Shown: positions 34,866 to 46,358, numbered from the stretch's first letter. The stretch: 64,000 nt of DNA from Rhizoclosmatium globosum (GCA_002104985.1 MCGO01000014.1:62001-126000); one strand, 5' to 3'. Notes: generated by a model from the sequence alone, not told the origin. Made by a program: numbers and translations.

Positions 34866-36856
34866 TTATCGTCCTTTTATGGTGACAGCGAGCAAATAGA
34901 GATTCAATGCAGTTACGGCCACGGCAATCAGCATCACAAGTATTGTGAATGGCCATGAATTTGCGTAACATACATCAAACACCCGCATCTCACCCCCGCC
35001 TTCTCCATCTTCAGTAGTCGCGAGCATATTTCCATCAGAACTATATCGTGAACCATCTCCCTCCACATACCGCACAGTCATCACCCTCCTTGAACTAGTA
35101 AAAATAACCAACGGCCACACCGCAAACGGTAACAGCACACCCAAAATAACCTGCGACAACACAAGCAAATCATCAATCCCATGCGATCCCTGCGTCTGAA
35201 CAACAATCAAAGCCGGAACAATCGCAACACCTCTCGTAACCAACCGCCTCGCCCACATATTCTTCCTAAAAAACAACACCATCTTCCCCGTCGCACTCTG
35301 AACCCTCGCCGTAACCCTATTCCCTTCACCAGCCACCCCTTCCTTCCTCTTCACCCCATCCGAAACCAAAAACTCCCCTTCATCCCCAGGAACAGCATCC
35401 AACGTATCCTCCCCGCCCAAAAACCCTTCCATAACAACCTGCCCCGCAAGCGTCCCCGTAACCGTACTACACTGTCCACTGAAAAACAGACCCACAGCAA
35501 ACAGCGTCGCGCCACCGCTTCCAAGCATCTGCATCAACAGATCGTATGCGTCTTCGATGCCGCCGACGGATACGCTTTGGTCTGGGGTGTAGAAGGCTGC
35601 GGCCGCGGTTATGAGGATGAAGGAGTTTATGATTGTTGCGTAGAGGAGGGATACGATGCTGTCTACGTTCAAGTGGTGGAGGCATTGTTTTAGGAGGGGG
35701 AGGAGGTGGTCTGGGAGGGAACGGGGGGTCTTGTGGAGGGAGGTTGGGGTTGTTGGGGATGGTGGGTTTGTGACGAGGGTGACGAGGGTGTTTGCGGATT
35801 CGGTGCGTGTTGGGGGTAATGCCGCGGGGGTTATTTCGGCGTCAGGGTGTAAGGGTTGTGTTACATTTTCTGTGGATTCTCGTGGTTCTTGGACTTGATC
35901 CATTTTCTTGGCACCCACTTTGTTCTTTTCAAGGCGTTCGCGGTATGAGGGGGACTTGAAGTGGACTAGGGATGAGTGGAGGTATAGGTTGTGTGGCATG
36001 ACGGTCGCACCGAGAATTCCGAGACAGGTGTAGAGTGCAGTGGAGTCAGTGACGAGAATCGACGATGGCAGATAACCTTTGAATGCCTGGCCCCAATCCA
36101 CACCCAGTCGAGGAAGCAAGGCCATGAAGCAGACACCAACACCGAGAATGAGAATAAATATAAAGATTTCAAAGTAACGGAGGTACTTTTGGTTCCACCT
36201 GTAATGCAAATTGGTTCATGGCCATATCAAAAACAAAAGACACGTACCCAAACAAAACAATAAGAACATCAAGTCCCATGATTAAAACACCATACGTTAT
36301 GGGCAGCCCAAACAGTAATTTGAGGGACATTGCTGCCCCAATCACCTCTGCCAGATCGGTACAAATGATTGCCACCTCGGCCAGGATCCAAAAGAGCAAG
36401 TTGGCGACAGGATGAAGTTCCTTGCGACACATTTGAGGCAAATCCTTGCCTGTGACGATGCCCAGACGAATAGTCAGACTCTGGAGTGCAATAGCACACA
36501 ATCCAGACAGGAGTACGACAAAGAGAAGTGAATAGTTGAACTGTGTACCACCTGTTGTATCAAGTCATTAGGAGATCCATTATTATGTGCAGAATAACGA
36601 ATTCGTTTGAGTGGTGGCTCAATCCTAAGACATCACCCCAACACGTACCCTGCAGATCTGTGGCCCAGTTTCCAGGATCCATGTAACCGACAGCGACAAA
36701 GCCACCTGGACCAATCGTGGCCAGCACGATGGCAGCAAGGCGTTTAGCTGAGTTTCCCATGTTCCTCAGAGTCCAGCGTGGTCGTTGTTGTTCATTACTC
36801 TGATTCGCATCTACTATGATTGAGGATTCGTGTGAGGGAGGCGGCCTAGGAAGCAT
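34866..36856 (-). CDS. NRAMP-family divalent metal transporter (Smf-like)
   Basis: Start ATG 36856 (MLPRPPPSHE), because upstream in-frame codons lack ATG. Helix 1 has the metal-binding DPGN (GYMDPGNWATDLQ) and helix 6 has MPHN (GATVMPHNLYLHS), the two signature unwound-helix motifs of NRAMP/Smf proton-coupled Mn/Fe transporters. The loop with GQCSTVTGTLAGQVVMEGFL matches the family transport signature. About eleven to twelve helices. A cytosolic loop of ~80 residues after helix 6 (RERLEKNKVG... to HKTPRSLPDHLLP) and one in the second half (GEDTLDAVPGDEGE...) are longer than usual and hydrophilic. At least three short introns in the N-terminal half. Membrane location (plasma, endosomal or vacuolar) is not decidable. 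Confidence 0.93.
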
Positions 36857-37059
36857 AGTATCGAGTGTACAGGTTCGAGTAATGGCGGGCAAACAAAGAA
36901 GGTTTAGAAGGGCAAGTAGAGATTTTTCTTCTCTGGTATCGATTGAATTTTTGTTTCATAGGTTTGGCAGCACACCCTCAGTCAGCTCACTTCATTAGTT
37001 TTGCTGGACCCGAACCAAGTCCCGAACCAAGTCTTTAACCAGTTAGAAAGAGAGAGACG

Positions 37060-38936
37060 ATGTCGACATCTCTGAACCACCACCACCACCACAACCACCT
37101 TCACCCTCAACACGCACAACACGCACAACCAACCGACGCCGAAGCACCACAGCCACCGCCGTACTCGCCGCCCGCAACGCACTTCAGCCACAGCCACAGC
37201 CACAGCCACAGCCACAGCCACCAACACTCGGCCTTTGCCTCGCTCGCAAACTCGTCCTCGCCGTCGCCGCTCATCGGATCGCCCGCTCGAACGCCGAAAC
37301 AGATGCCTGGCGCCAGTCAGCGGCTGTCCGATGACGACTCGGACTACTCGGTCGATCTGTCGCGGCAGAAGGTCTTTACTTCTCCGTCAAAGAACAGACT
37401 CCTGTCAACCTTATTAATGGGAACTTCATCGTCTTCCTCGTCACCCTCTCCCATTGCTGCCTTCAGGAACCAGTCCCACTTGCTCGAAAACGCTAAATTC
37501 ATTGCCCTCTGTCTCATGTGGTACTTTGCCTCCTCTGTCACTTCAAACATTGCAAAGGATTTACTCAATGTCTACAACTACCCCCTCACTCTCTCATGGA
37601 TCCAATTCTTGTTTGTCGCGGCCGGTTGTCTGATTGTCACTTCCATCCAACATTATCTCTTTGGTGTTCAATCCGCTGGAATCAAGTTTCCTACTATCGA
37701 TGCTTTTCGTACTACCGCTCCCCTCTCCCTCTTTTTGATTTCTGGCCATGCTTTTTCTAGTATGGCCATCTCGCGTGTTCCCGTCAGTTTTGCGCATACC
37801 ATCAAGGTATTGTGAAATAGAAACGAGCAGAGAGAAATGAGCCAGCGGAGAGGAATGAGCGAGCGTAGCGAGCAATGCCGCCGGCAGGCTCGACGAAGTC
37901 GAAGAGAAATCGATGGAGTTGAGAGAAAGGGCGAGCATCAATTGAGTGATCCGTGAAGTAAAGAACGATCTACGTAGTCGAATTGAAACGACAGAGTCGA
38001 AAGAATGTGCGAGGAACGAGCACGGAAAAAATATGAGCGAGTGTAGCGGCAAGCTCGATGAAGAATAATCGACAGAGTCCAATCAATCTCTAACAATCAA
38101 AAATAGGCACTGTCACCTCTCTTTACAATCGGAATCTACCGATTTATCTTTAATGTCCAATACGCATCAAAAGTCTACGTATCTCTCATTCCCCTTACAA
38201 TTGGTGTTATGCTTGTCTGCACCAACAAACTCACATTCCACCTCCTCGGCTTCCTCTGCGCCCTCACATCCACAGTCATATTTGTTGTTCAAAATATCGT
38301 CTCAAAGGCAATCTTCAACAAACAAGAAGCCAAGAAACACAAGAAGATGGACAAGTACAACCTCTTGTTCTACTCATCCGTCACTGCCTTCATTCTCATG
38401 GCTCCACTCTGGTTCTACGCTGATGGAATGAGCATGTTTGGTGGAGATTACAAACGGCCGCCAGGTTTTGGACCTATAGGATCCGCCACGAACCCATACC
38501 AGGCCGCCCCATCTACTCACACCACAACATCCTCAGGCGTTACAATAGCGACAAAACAACTCGAATCACAGCAACCACGGGTGAAATTGTACGCCTCTTC
38601 CTCGTGAACGGAGTCTCGCACTTTGCACAAGCTGCACTGAGTTTCAGTATCCTAGCACAGGTGCACAACCCCGTCACTTTCTCCATCGCGTCTCTGTTCA
38701 AGAGAATTGTGGTGATTGTCGCGAGTATAGTGTACTTTGGGGAGACGAGTAAGGTTGGGCCTGTGCAGTGGCTTGGACTTGTCCTGACGTTTGTTGGACT
38801 GTATATGTACGATCGAGCAAAGATGGAAGTAAAGGTTGGGAATAGTAAAGGGATTGGGGGTGGAGACAAGGCTCATGGTGGAGAAGATGTCGAGTTTCTG
38901 GGCGGGAGGAGGAAACATACTTCCTTGCCGGTGTAG
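37060..38936 (+). CDS. SLC35/TPT-type nucleotide-sugar or phosphate transporter (Sly41-like)
   Basis: Start ATG 37060. A His/Ser-rich N-terminus (LNHHHHHNHLHP, then an HSHS repeat) and Ser-rich linker of ~140 residues precede the drug/metabolite-transporter fold. Visible: FIALCLMWYFASSVTSNIAK, YPLTLSWIQFLFVAAGCLIV, AFSSMAISRVPVSFAHTIK (family signature), then after a 300-bp intron (37807-38106) ALSPLFTIGIYRFIF, LLGFLCALTSTVIFVVQNIV, SHFAQAALSFSILAQVHNPV and SIASLFKRIVVIVASIVYFG. The last blocks are diagnostic of TPT transporters such as yeast Sly41 (Golgi/ER). A frame change of one base falls within about 38445-38550, in the loop between helices, so an indel or a missed intron is possible. 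Confidence 0.85.
37184..37225 (+). repeat. CACAGC hexanucleotide microsatellite, coding for His-Ser repeats
   Basis: About six units of CACAGC (AGCCAC) in frame, giving an HSHSHS tract in the N-terminal region of the transporter. Length variation would change the tract by two residues per unit. Confidence 0.8.
37807..38106 (+). other. unusually long, internally repetitive intron
   Basis: GTATTG donor, TCTAACAATC branch-like word and AAATAG acceptor, so a normal spliceosomal intron, but 300 bp against 40-80 bp for most introns here. It is purine-rich and carries two related blocks: one at about 37856-37915 and a shorter, diverged one at about 38032-38075, sharing ATGAGCGAG, TGTAGCG/CGTAGCG and AAGCTCGATGAAG-like words. 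This looks like inserted repetitive DNA that became or enlarged an intron. Confidence 0.65.
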
Positions 38937-39077
38937 ATGGAGTATCAAGGCTCTCTTCTGATTGTGAACTATTCTTTCTTCGTTTTCTTCGTCTACGCGA
39001 ATTAGATACGCGGTGTAATCTCCTCGTTTATAGTTTTTTAGGGCATCTTTTTGCGTCATATGAATACAAAGCAAACT

Positions 39078-40144
39078 TCATTCAGAAATAAGTCCTACTC
39101 CTCGATTATCTTCAGTTCCAATACTCAAGAATTCTTTAACCAAATTGGATACCACCGCACTTGTCTCCGCCTCCAAATGGAGGTGATGAGTTCCTCCTTC
39201 TACCCACACTACCTGAGTCTCGCCCCCTTTCCTTGACTTTAATGCGTCCATCCGTTCAACAACAAGAGGATCTCCCTCACGCAACAAATTAGATGCGGAT
39301 CCCAATACAACCAACTTATCACAACTAATATTCCGCATAATATTCACAACCCCTGTGTGATCCCACTGAAAGAAATGACGCATCAACAGCCTTTTATCTG
39401 TCCGCAACTTGTATCCAACAACCATTTCCCCGTCTCCTCCATAAACAGCCTCACATCCCCGCGTACACAAGCACAAAGCGGCCTCCAACGAAACTTTTGT
39501 AACTCCATCCATCCGAACTCGCGCTGCCGCGTCCAAGCTTTCATACACTGTCCGTGGACTCTCCGCCTTCACCCCAGCCTCCTCCAAATTCAAAACACGC
39601 CGCCTATCCATGTACACCCGCATAGACGCTGCATCATCGTTCGCAGTATTCAGTCTATTCACGAATCCAATGCTTTCGATAATCACGAGGGATTCAAGTT
39701 TTTCCGGGTATGTTCCTGCAAAGAGATATGATGTGTGACCGCCAAGAGAGTGACCGATGAGTGTGAATTTGTCCCAGTTGAGAGATGTTGAGACGTCGTG
39801 GATTGAGAGGGCAAAGTCCCACAGGTAGTAGGTTTGGCCACGATGGAGGGGATCTGAGTGGCCGTGCCCAGGAAGGTCGATTGATATGAGGGTGATGGAT
39901 GGTGACGTGATTGACAGATTGGTGAATAGATTTGCGGCAAAGGAGTCGAAGCTGTTTGCATTGTCGAGCTAATTGAAGAAGGGGTTAGACTGTTTGGCGA
40001 TGGCACGAAACAGAGACTCACCCAGCCATGAACAGCCAATATCCGCACTTCACGCCCACTAGAAGATGATAAATGCTGGTATTTCTTGCCCGCAATCCGG
40101 AGTCCATTGGACGCTACGAAAGAGGTTTCTGTCCATTCAACCAT
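39078..40144 (-). CDS. alpha/beta hydrolase (SERHL-like)
   Basis: Start ATG 40144 (MVEWTETSFVASNGLRIAGK). After VLAVHGW-type strand and intron (about 49 bp, ~39970-40018) the sequence continues LDNANSFDSFAANL, then LISIDLPGHGHSDP and the nucleophile elbow FTLIGHSLGGHTS. The catalytic Asp is probably in KLVVLGSASNLLREGD or near it, and the His in VEGGTHHLHLE close to the C-terminus. The HGWLDN, DLPGHG and GHSLGG combination resembles serine-hydrolase-like (SERHL) proteins and meta-cleavage hydrolases; substrate unknown. No signal peptide. Last residues SIGTEDNRGVGLISE. The frame is continuous in both exons. Confidence 0.88.
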
Positions 40145-40259
40145 TTTTTCAAACTCGAATTCTTCCGTCAATTTCGCTACTCACCCCATGGCCCACAAGT
40201 TACACCCTGAGCCCCACAAGCACGCCAGCGCCCTCGGACTTGTTCCACCATGATAACAT

Positions 40260-41622
40260 ATGTTATTAGATGTCGAGGTGAGTGTTCGTGGGCTACTCTG
40301 AGGTCTCTGCGGCGGTTGGCCATATCAGCAATCAACCAACTCACAACTCACCTTACAGACGCATTCTCCACTATCACCGACGCCTCCAACGCCTCCAAAC
40401 AATCTGAAACGAAAAAGCACCGAAGCCGACGACGCCTCAAAATCTGGTATAAGTTGGGGCTTCTTAAAAACGTTCACTGATTCTAAACGCGAACCCGCGA
40501 AACAGCCAGCCATCAGTCGTATGAATATTCCGCTCATTGTTGACCTCACCCGTAGCTCTGCCAGCAACTCGCCCAGCAGTAGTGTCTCACCCTCTGCCAT
40601 CTCCGTGTCATCAGGTCCACTTTCGCCTGACGCCATTGCTTGTCTCAATGAGCCCTTCACCATATCCTCCACTCCTTCCGTTATATCACTTGCTGCTACT
40701 AGTGACGATACCATGAGTCTGTCAGATTCTGATTCGTCTACTTCGAGTGAGAATGTTGCCTTCAATGACGATAACATTGACGTAATTGAAACTGACGCAA
40801 TGGCGGCGATTCAAGCAAAACTACTTCAAATGAATCTTATCCAGGCTAAGCGTGTAGCTCATCAAGTCGGCCACCCTCAAACAATGAATCTTGATGACTT
40901 GCGAGAATCTCTTGCACAGCACATTGTGGAAATGACGATGCCGTTACGCAATGGTGCCCCTTTGGATGAACTCTTGATTATTGGAATTGATCCTGGTACA
41001 GCAAGACTTGGTTGGACTGTTTGTGTTGGGTCTGCAAATGGATTCCGTGTTTTGACAGCTGGTCTCTTCTCATGTGATGGCAACGTCAGAAACCGCCAAA
41101 ACTTAGGATACGAGCTTACAAGACTTACAGAAATCATATTCGAGTCCACCCCTCCATTGCCACGACCAATCGAAACAGTCTTCGTTATTGAACAACAAAC
41201 TATTCGCGGCGGACCTTTTGTGCAAGCTCTTTTGCCAGTTTACAATTGCGAAACAATTCTTACAACTCTGGCAATGCGTTTTGCAGCTGTTACAGTTTCC
41301 GCGAATGCCAAGTCTGTCTTTTCGTATTGGAAAGAGCAAGCACTCTTGGACTTTCAGGTAAAGCTACGATTTATATCATACACATGTTAAAAGTGAGCAG
41401 GTGGGGGAGACAGAAGCAGCGAGGCAACGGCGAGGGCGAAGAATCAAGAAACAGAATGCAACACGGATTGTTCGTGATTGGCGATCGCAAAATGAAATTG
41501 AAGTTGACAACGCAGTTCCTGACGGGACTTTGGCGGTACATGATGTCGCAGATGCCATAATCTTGGCGAGAAGCGGTTGGGAATGGATACAAAATGCACT
41601 GAGAGAACAGAATCTAATTTAA
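40260..41622 (+). CDS. CCE1/Ydc2-family Holliday junction resolvase
   Basis: Three exons (40260-40277, 40359-41357, 41401-41622; introns 81 and 43 bp) give 412 residues in phase. RNase H-like resolvase motifs: LLIIGIDPGTARLGWTV with the first catalytic Asp (~245-260), FVIEQQTIRGG with the Glu, and HDVADAIILARSGWEW with the C-terminal Asp pair. A short helical segment before the catalytic core (LLQMNLIQAKRVAHQVG... LRESLAQHIV) looks like the SAP-type region of yeast Cce1/S. pombe Ydc2, which resolve mitochondrial recombination intermediates. The ~200-residue Ser-rich N-terminus is long and carries NLKRKSTEADD; no clear mitochondrial presequence, so nuclear action is possible. Stop lies 33 bp from the convergent recombinase stop. 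Confidence 0.88.
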
Positions 41623-41655
41623 TAATTCCGAATTTTAATAAATTTGTTTATTTGG

Positions 41656-43364
41656 TCAAAGGTTATTCCTCAAAGAAACAGCAGGTCCACATGGGCAATT
41701 ACGACCACAGTAAGAACATGTTTTTGGAAGGGTGTGAGTCTTATCCAACAAATCTTCGCGGGAAATTCGAGGTACATCGTAGATACTATGCAAATATCTG
41801 ACAAGGTGAGGAGTTAGAAGGTCATGACAAATTCAAACATATCTTACCGAACAATAGTCATTGAACCAAACTCCAATGACCAGCCACCCCAATTGCAAAT
41901 CATCGTCAAATCCCATCTACGTTCGGAGAGAAAGTACTGTGCACCACCTCGGCGAAAACTATGCGTGCCGTAAAGATGAGCTTCAAGTCCTATATCCAAC
42001 AAAACACTTCGGAAAAGTTCCAAGTATCGATCTGAAGGCTGTTTATGATATAAGATAATTAAACAATAAACAGCATTCCCCACCATTGCAACACTGTCAC
42101 CTCCGTGAAATGCAGGAATCCCTGCATCAATCTCAGTGTAATTTCGAAACATTTTCCCTGAAGACCTCTCCCTCAAAAACAAGCGCCAACGGAGGTACGC
42201 CCTAACAGCACAAAGATGTGGTTCGTCATGATCGATTGGTAAGTAAAAGGGTTGGATACCGCCCTCTTGCGCGGTTTTACGAAATGGTAGCTTGAGTTCC
42301 AAACGAAGCTTGAGGGATTCAAGTTGGACATTTCCAAGAGCAGCTATTTCTTTGAGGTATTGCCACTTTCCATCCCGATTGATTTGCAAACGACAGTGCG
42401 GAATTTCAATATTCAGCGTTTCATCACTGCGAAGTAAACACAAAAATGAGACCACGTAACCAAACTGTAAGAATGATTAGACTTTTACAAATACATAACT
42501 CTAACGTACGTAGAGCTCGGCACAGAGGTGGTCGGTGAGTTGTTGTCGCCTCTCTTGAGTAACACCTTCAACGAGCAAGTTCATTCGTTCCGTTCTTCGA
42601 GAAGGATTAAAAAAAAGGTCGTAGATACATTCCAAGTCAAAGCATGTGAGAGATCGCATGGAAGCCGCAACATCCCCATTTCTTGCCTTCTTTCGTCTTA
42701 AACCAGCAAGATAGTCTGTCACAATTGTCGACAGCGCAGGATTTCCAATCCACTTGTTTCCATACGCCGTCCAAGTTGAGAATCCCTCTTTTCTGTATTG
42801 ATAGCTGATAGCTGATCTGATAAGGTTGGCAACTGAATAAGACAGATTACGACAGGATAATTCACTTCCTGCTGTATCTTTCAGACCAACTATATCATCA
42901 CACTGCAGCATAATGTAAGCCGCTATATACTTTGGGGTGTTCTTATCAGGGATCATGGGATCGTGACCAGGTACTGCATCTGCAAGCCAGCCCAAGAACT
43001 TTTTCCAAGTAGCCTTGTACGTTTGGTTTGTTCCTTTTGTGCGAGCTCCATCAACTCCAATCATGATTGCGTTCAACGTTTCGTGCAATGCGTTCCGTCT
43101 CATATCAGTTTCGTCACAGTTCTCATCGTGTGTTTCTTCCATAGTTTGATCATTTTCGATTTGCGGCGGAATAGACGATTGTGCAGTTTTGAGGGCAGCA
43201 TCAATATCCAACGCCCGGTGGTTTTCATCTTGTTCCTCCAAGAAATTGTCAAATTCTTTCAAAACAGAGCCCCGCAGAATCGCTGAAGGCAGCGGCGTTA
43301 CTGGAGCTACGGATGTAGGGGATCTGCTACTTTGTTTTGGTGATCTGCTCTTCGATGGGACCAT
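41656..43364 (-). CDS. tyrosine recombinase, Crypton/DIRS-like, complete
   Basis: 537 residues in three exons (43364-42510, 42464-41848, 41797-41656; introns 45 and 50 bp), all phases closing. N-terminal Ser/Pro-rich arm, then a core-binding (SAM-like) domain GTNQTYKATWKKFLGWLAD and AAYIMLQ. The catalytic domain has Arg I in CLLRSDETLNIEI, the linker LPFRKTAQEGG...PFYL and HLCAVRAYLRWR typical of fungal YR elements, HxxR in THSFRRGG, the GGW box, and the nucleophile Tyr in TIVRYLHS. The third exon adds a Cys-rich end CSYCGRNCPC that could bind zinc. All catalytic residues are present, so it may be active. It is head-to-head with the gene at 43377. Confidence 0.9.
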
Positions 43365-43376
43365 TTTTTGTTTCAA

Positions 43377-45877
43377 ATGACGACATCAAACAACCTTCGA
43401 CGAAGCGGAGACGACCCATTCATTCCGGCAGAAACTTTGAACGATGCTATTGGATCTACAACAATTGATGGCGGAAAAAGGATATACTACTTTCGTAAGG
43501 TGGGCAACCAAACGCCGGAGCTTTTGACAGGTCCCAGACTGGCCTTCTATCTCAACCAAGCACGAATGGCAGAGAATGAAAAGCTTCTATAGTGAGTACA
43601 ATATGGGCAACTGGCACACGGCTTAGACCATTTTTCACAGTTATGCCCACGATGTTTGCGAAGCAACTGGCGCCATTTCTTTCAGTCAACTAAAGGAATA
43701 CAATTATAAGAGCGGGAGAAGTCGGGGCGAATTGCGAAGCAGGAATGTATTCGGGAATGGAGATTCGACCACTACAGTTGAGAAGGAGGGCTCCACTCAA
43801 TCACGAAAACGTCGGAGAGTTGCTGATGTTGTCATAGACGCAGGCGATTATGAATCAAGTCAGCCCACCTTATCGAATATCAAGATTCGAGGTGAAAAAG
43901 ATGAGGCCACCGTCCTTTTGTTTGCGACGGGTCGTGATATGAAGTTTTGGGTGAAGTCAATTGAACGACTCTCATGTGCGGGGAAGATTCGAGATCATGG
44001 TGTGGTAAAGTTGTGATTGATTCTTATGGTGAAGCTGATCCTCGTCGTTGCCAGGATGGCCTCAGAAAGTATGTTGAGTGTGTCTTCAAAGTGATGCACG
44101 AGTCGAAACCTCTTGCAAAATGCGATGGATTTTACAGTGACCTTCCATCTCTTCCATCCGATGTCGAGGAGCTGAAATTATTACATCAAAAGTTTGAATC
44201 TATGTGTCGCATTGACGCAAACAAAGGGAAAAATATGGCAGAAAACTCCGAGCCAGTGAATTCTGAAGTCTCCACCAAAAGCAAACCTAAATCAACAACA
44301 TTGCCACCGCTCAGGAAATCAACTACTGTCAGCAAGGCCCTCAGTGCCAGCTTCACCACATCAAATACGGTCAATGTGGGGCCTAATTTCTGTGAAGAGG
44401 TCAACGCAGCATATTCTCTTGCACTCGTGTTTGAAACTCGCGGATTGCTCAAATACAACCCAGTTGAAATCGAAAAGTGCCCTTCTACAACGGAAGATAT
44501 TGTTGATTCTCTTCGAAGCTTGCCATTGGGAACTGACTCCGAATCACGGCTGCCTTCGACGTTGTCCAATGTTACTCCTCTGTTGTCCCAGAATGGAAAT
44601 GGAAATACAAGCACAACAGTTCTACAACAAATCACCATTATTCAGATTCCTCCACCACAGACAGCAGCAGGGACCAAAGAAGCTTCTACTAAAGCATCAC
44701 AACTTTTGCATCCAGAACAAGAAGATACTGACAAAAAGTTCGAGCTTGATGATGTTATTCACGTGTATAAGACGCTTCACCGACCACAGACCATTCCAAT
44801 GTTTGATGTCAGAAAAGGGGAGTCCTTGAAACAGCTTTGTTCACTGTGGAACTCAACGGAGCCACCAGCTCGCGAATATTTGTGGCATTTTGTAAACGTT
44901 TTCGGAGAAGAAATCTTTGTTCCATTGAGCAAAGAGAAGCGATTGCTTCATGGTACGGATTTCTGGAATCAAACGAAGAGCAAGAATTGGTCAAATTGGG
45001 AGGTAAGTACTGCAGTTTGTTAAGCAACATCCGTCTAATTTGCTTTGAACAGAAGGCAGTGGCTGCAGTGGAAAAGTGCGGCGGTTGGACAAAGTTTACA
45101 GAAATGGCTAAAACCGACAAGCCGCTTATTCAAACTGCGTTAAATCATGCAAAAACTCTGACCGGGTGGGAAACACATACAAGTTTGTGTGGATTGGTGA
45201 ACACCAGATTGTCGCTGTTATTTATTAAATCGAAGAGGGAAGGCAATGGATCCAATGAAAGCGTGGCGAGTACATCCTCCAATGGATTCTTAGAAAATGC
45301 GAATGAAACTATTGTCGATTGGTTCAAAGAGGAAGCAAGCCTAGATTTGGGGAGTGAGGAAGTACAACAGTACTTGAGGTCAACAAAACCGTTCTTCAGT
45401 CGAAATGGAGCTGGCACCAACAAGCGTTTAACAGTGAAAAAAGAGTCGAAAATTTCAGCAGCATGGCGTATTGAGTTCGGGTTTCCATCTTCGATTGATG
45501 TTGGGTTGACACGCGAAAAACAAATTCGGAACATCCAAAAGCTGTATTCAGAAGATTACGGAGGCAGTGGTGACGTCATTGAATATGATACGGTTGCTGG
45601 ATATGTTGTTTTCTCTGATGGATCACATTTCAAAGAACTTGATACTACAGAAACCAAAAAGGGGTATAGACGTACTCTGGATGAAGACATTGGAGAAAAG
45701 GAGTATGTTATGATTGTTCCGAGCTTGAGAGCACACGGACTTCCGTCATATGCTTTTGCAGATTTTGTTAGGTCCCGCGGAACGAATGAAGGCCTTGTAA
45801 TTCCATATTCTGTGTATTTGGAAGAATATGAAAAATGGAGTCGGTCGACGGCGGCGAGATTATTGCGTCCTGGTTGA
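43377..45877 (+). CDS. large unknown protein paired with the tyrosine recombinase
   Basis: I do not recognise the family. ATG 43377 lies 12 bp from the recombinase ATG. Introns near 43593-43640 and 45003-45051 keep frame. Visible: DGGKRIYYFRKVGNQTPELL at the start, an NLS-like SRKRRRVAD (~res 130), a folded-looking AYSLALVFETRGLLKYN, REYLWHFVNVFGEEIFVPL, KAVAAVEKCGGWTKFTEMAK, and a C-terminal block EYDTVAGYVVFSDGSHF, YVMIVPSLRAHGLPSYAFAD and VYLEEYEKWSRSTAARLLRP. One frame change occurs at 44007-44009, where one more A in the AAA run restores the reading. Position suggests a second gene of a mobile element, for example a DNA-binding or targeting partner, but that is inference. Confidence 0.7.
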
Positions 45878-46358
45878 GTGTTCCAAATAAAGAATGTTGT
45901 TATTTATAACCGAACTTTTGCTTCCACTCTGCTATCTTAAATTTGTGATTTAATTTCTAAATTATGTGGGTGTTGTGGTGGTTGCTGGGATGGGGGTGGT
46001 GTGTTGGTGTGTGTGCCTTGCCGGCCGTGTGTAATTTTGGGCCACAATTGGTGTAGCGAAATTCCCTACTCATCAGAAATTCGCGTTGGGCCACAATTGA
46101 TTTATTGTGGCCCAAACTTCGTGAATTTGGCGGGTTCACTACTTTGGGCCACAATAGACGAGAAAAGTGAGGGATTCTGACCCTCCCGAGAGAGTTGAGG
46201 CGATGCCGCTTTGGCTACAGGTAGATATACACTTTATTCATCTATGGTAGAAAGGGGAGGGATGGGGATGGCCTGTGTCGGCGGTGCGGACGCGTCTGCG
46301 TGTTTGACATGTTTGAAACGGGGGGTCTTGAAAATTTTCAGGCAGGCCAAGTTGGGCC
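45878..46358. other. intergenic region with G-rich and repeat tracts
   Basis: 480 bp between the unknown gene and DUF4246 copy 2. It has a GGGTGT/TGGGGG-rich stretch (about 45966-46016), the TTGGGCCACAAT repeat cluster annotated separately, and an AAGTTGGGCCATGG context around the DUF4246 start at 46359 that repeats the first half of the motif. No ORF of note. Confidence 0.5.
46037..46155. repeat. cluster of TTGGGCCACAAT repeats with a palindrome
   Basis: Three direct copies (46037-46048, 46086-46097, 46144-46155) and one inverted copy (46104-46115) of TTGGGCCACAAT within 119 bp; the first two extend to TTGGGCCACAATTG. The second and inverted copies form a perfect 12-bp palindrome with a six-base spacer. 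It could be a binding-site cluster, a hairpin or a recombinase target next to the tyrosine recombinase unit. Confidence 0.85.

Larger units (their letters stand above)
41656..45877. mobile_element. candidate two-gene tyrosine recombinase element
   Basis: A complete tyrosine recombinase and a large unknown gene, divergently transcribed from start codons 12 bp apart, form a compact unit between the resolvase gene and a repeat cluster. Crypton-like elements mobilise with a tyrosine recombinase and lack long terminal repeats, so the absence of obvious inverted termini is not evidence against mobility. I could not identify the exact ends or a target duplication by eye; the limits given are those of the two coding regions. 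Confidence 0.55.

Noticed and set aside
44007..44009. Programmed frameshift in the recombinase partner gene
   Set aside because: Frame breaks of the same one-base homopolymer type occur in many unrelated genes here, so an indel is the simpler explanation.
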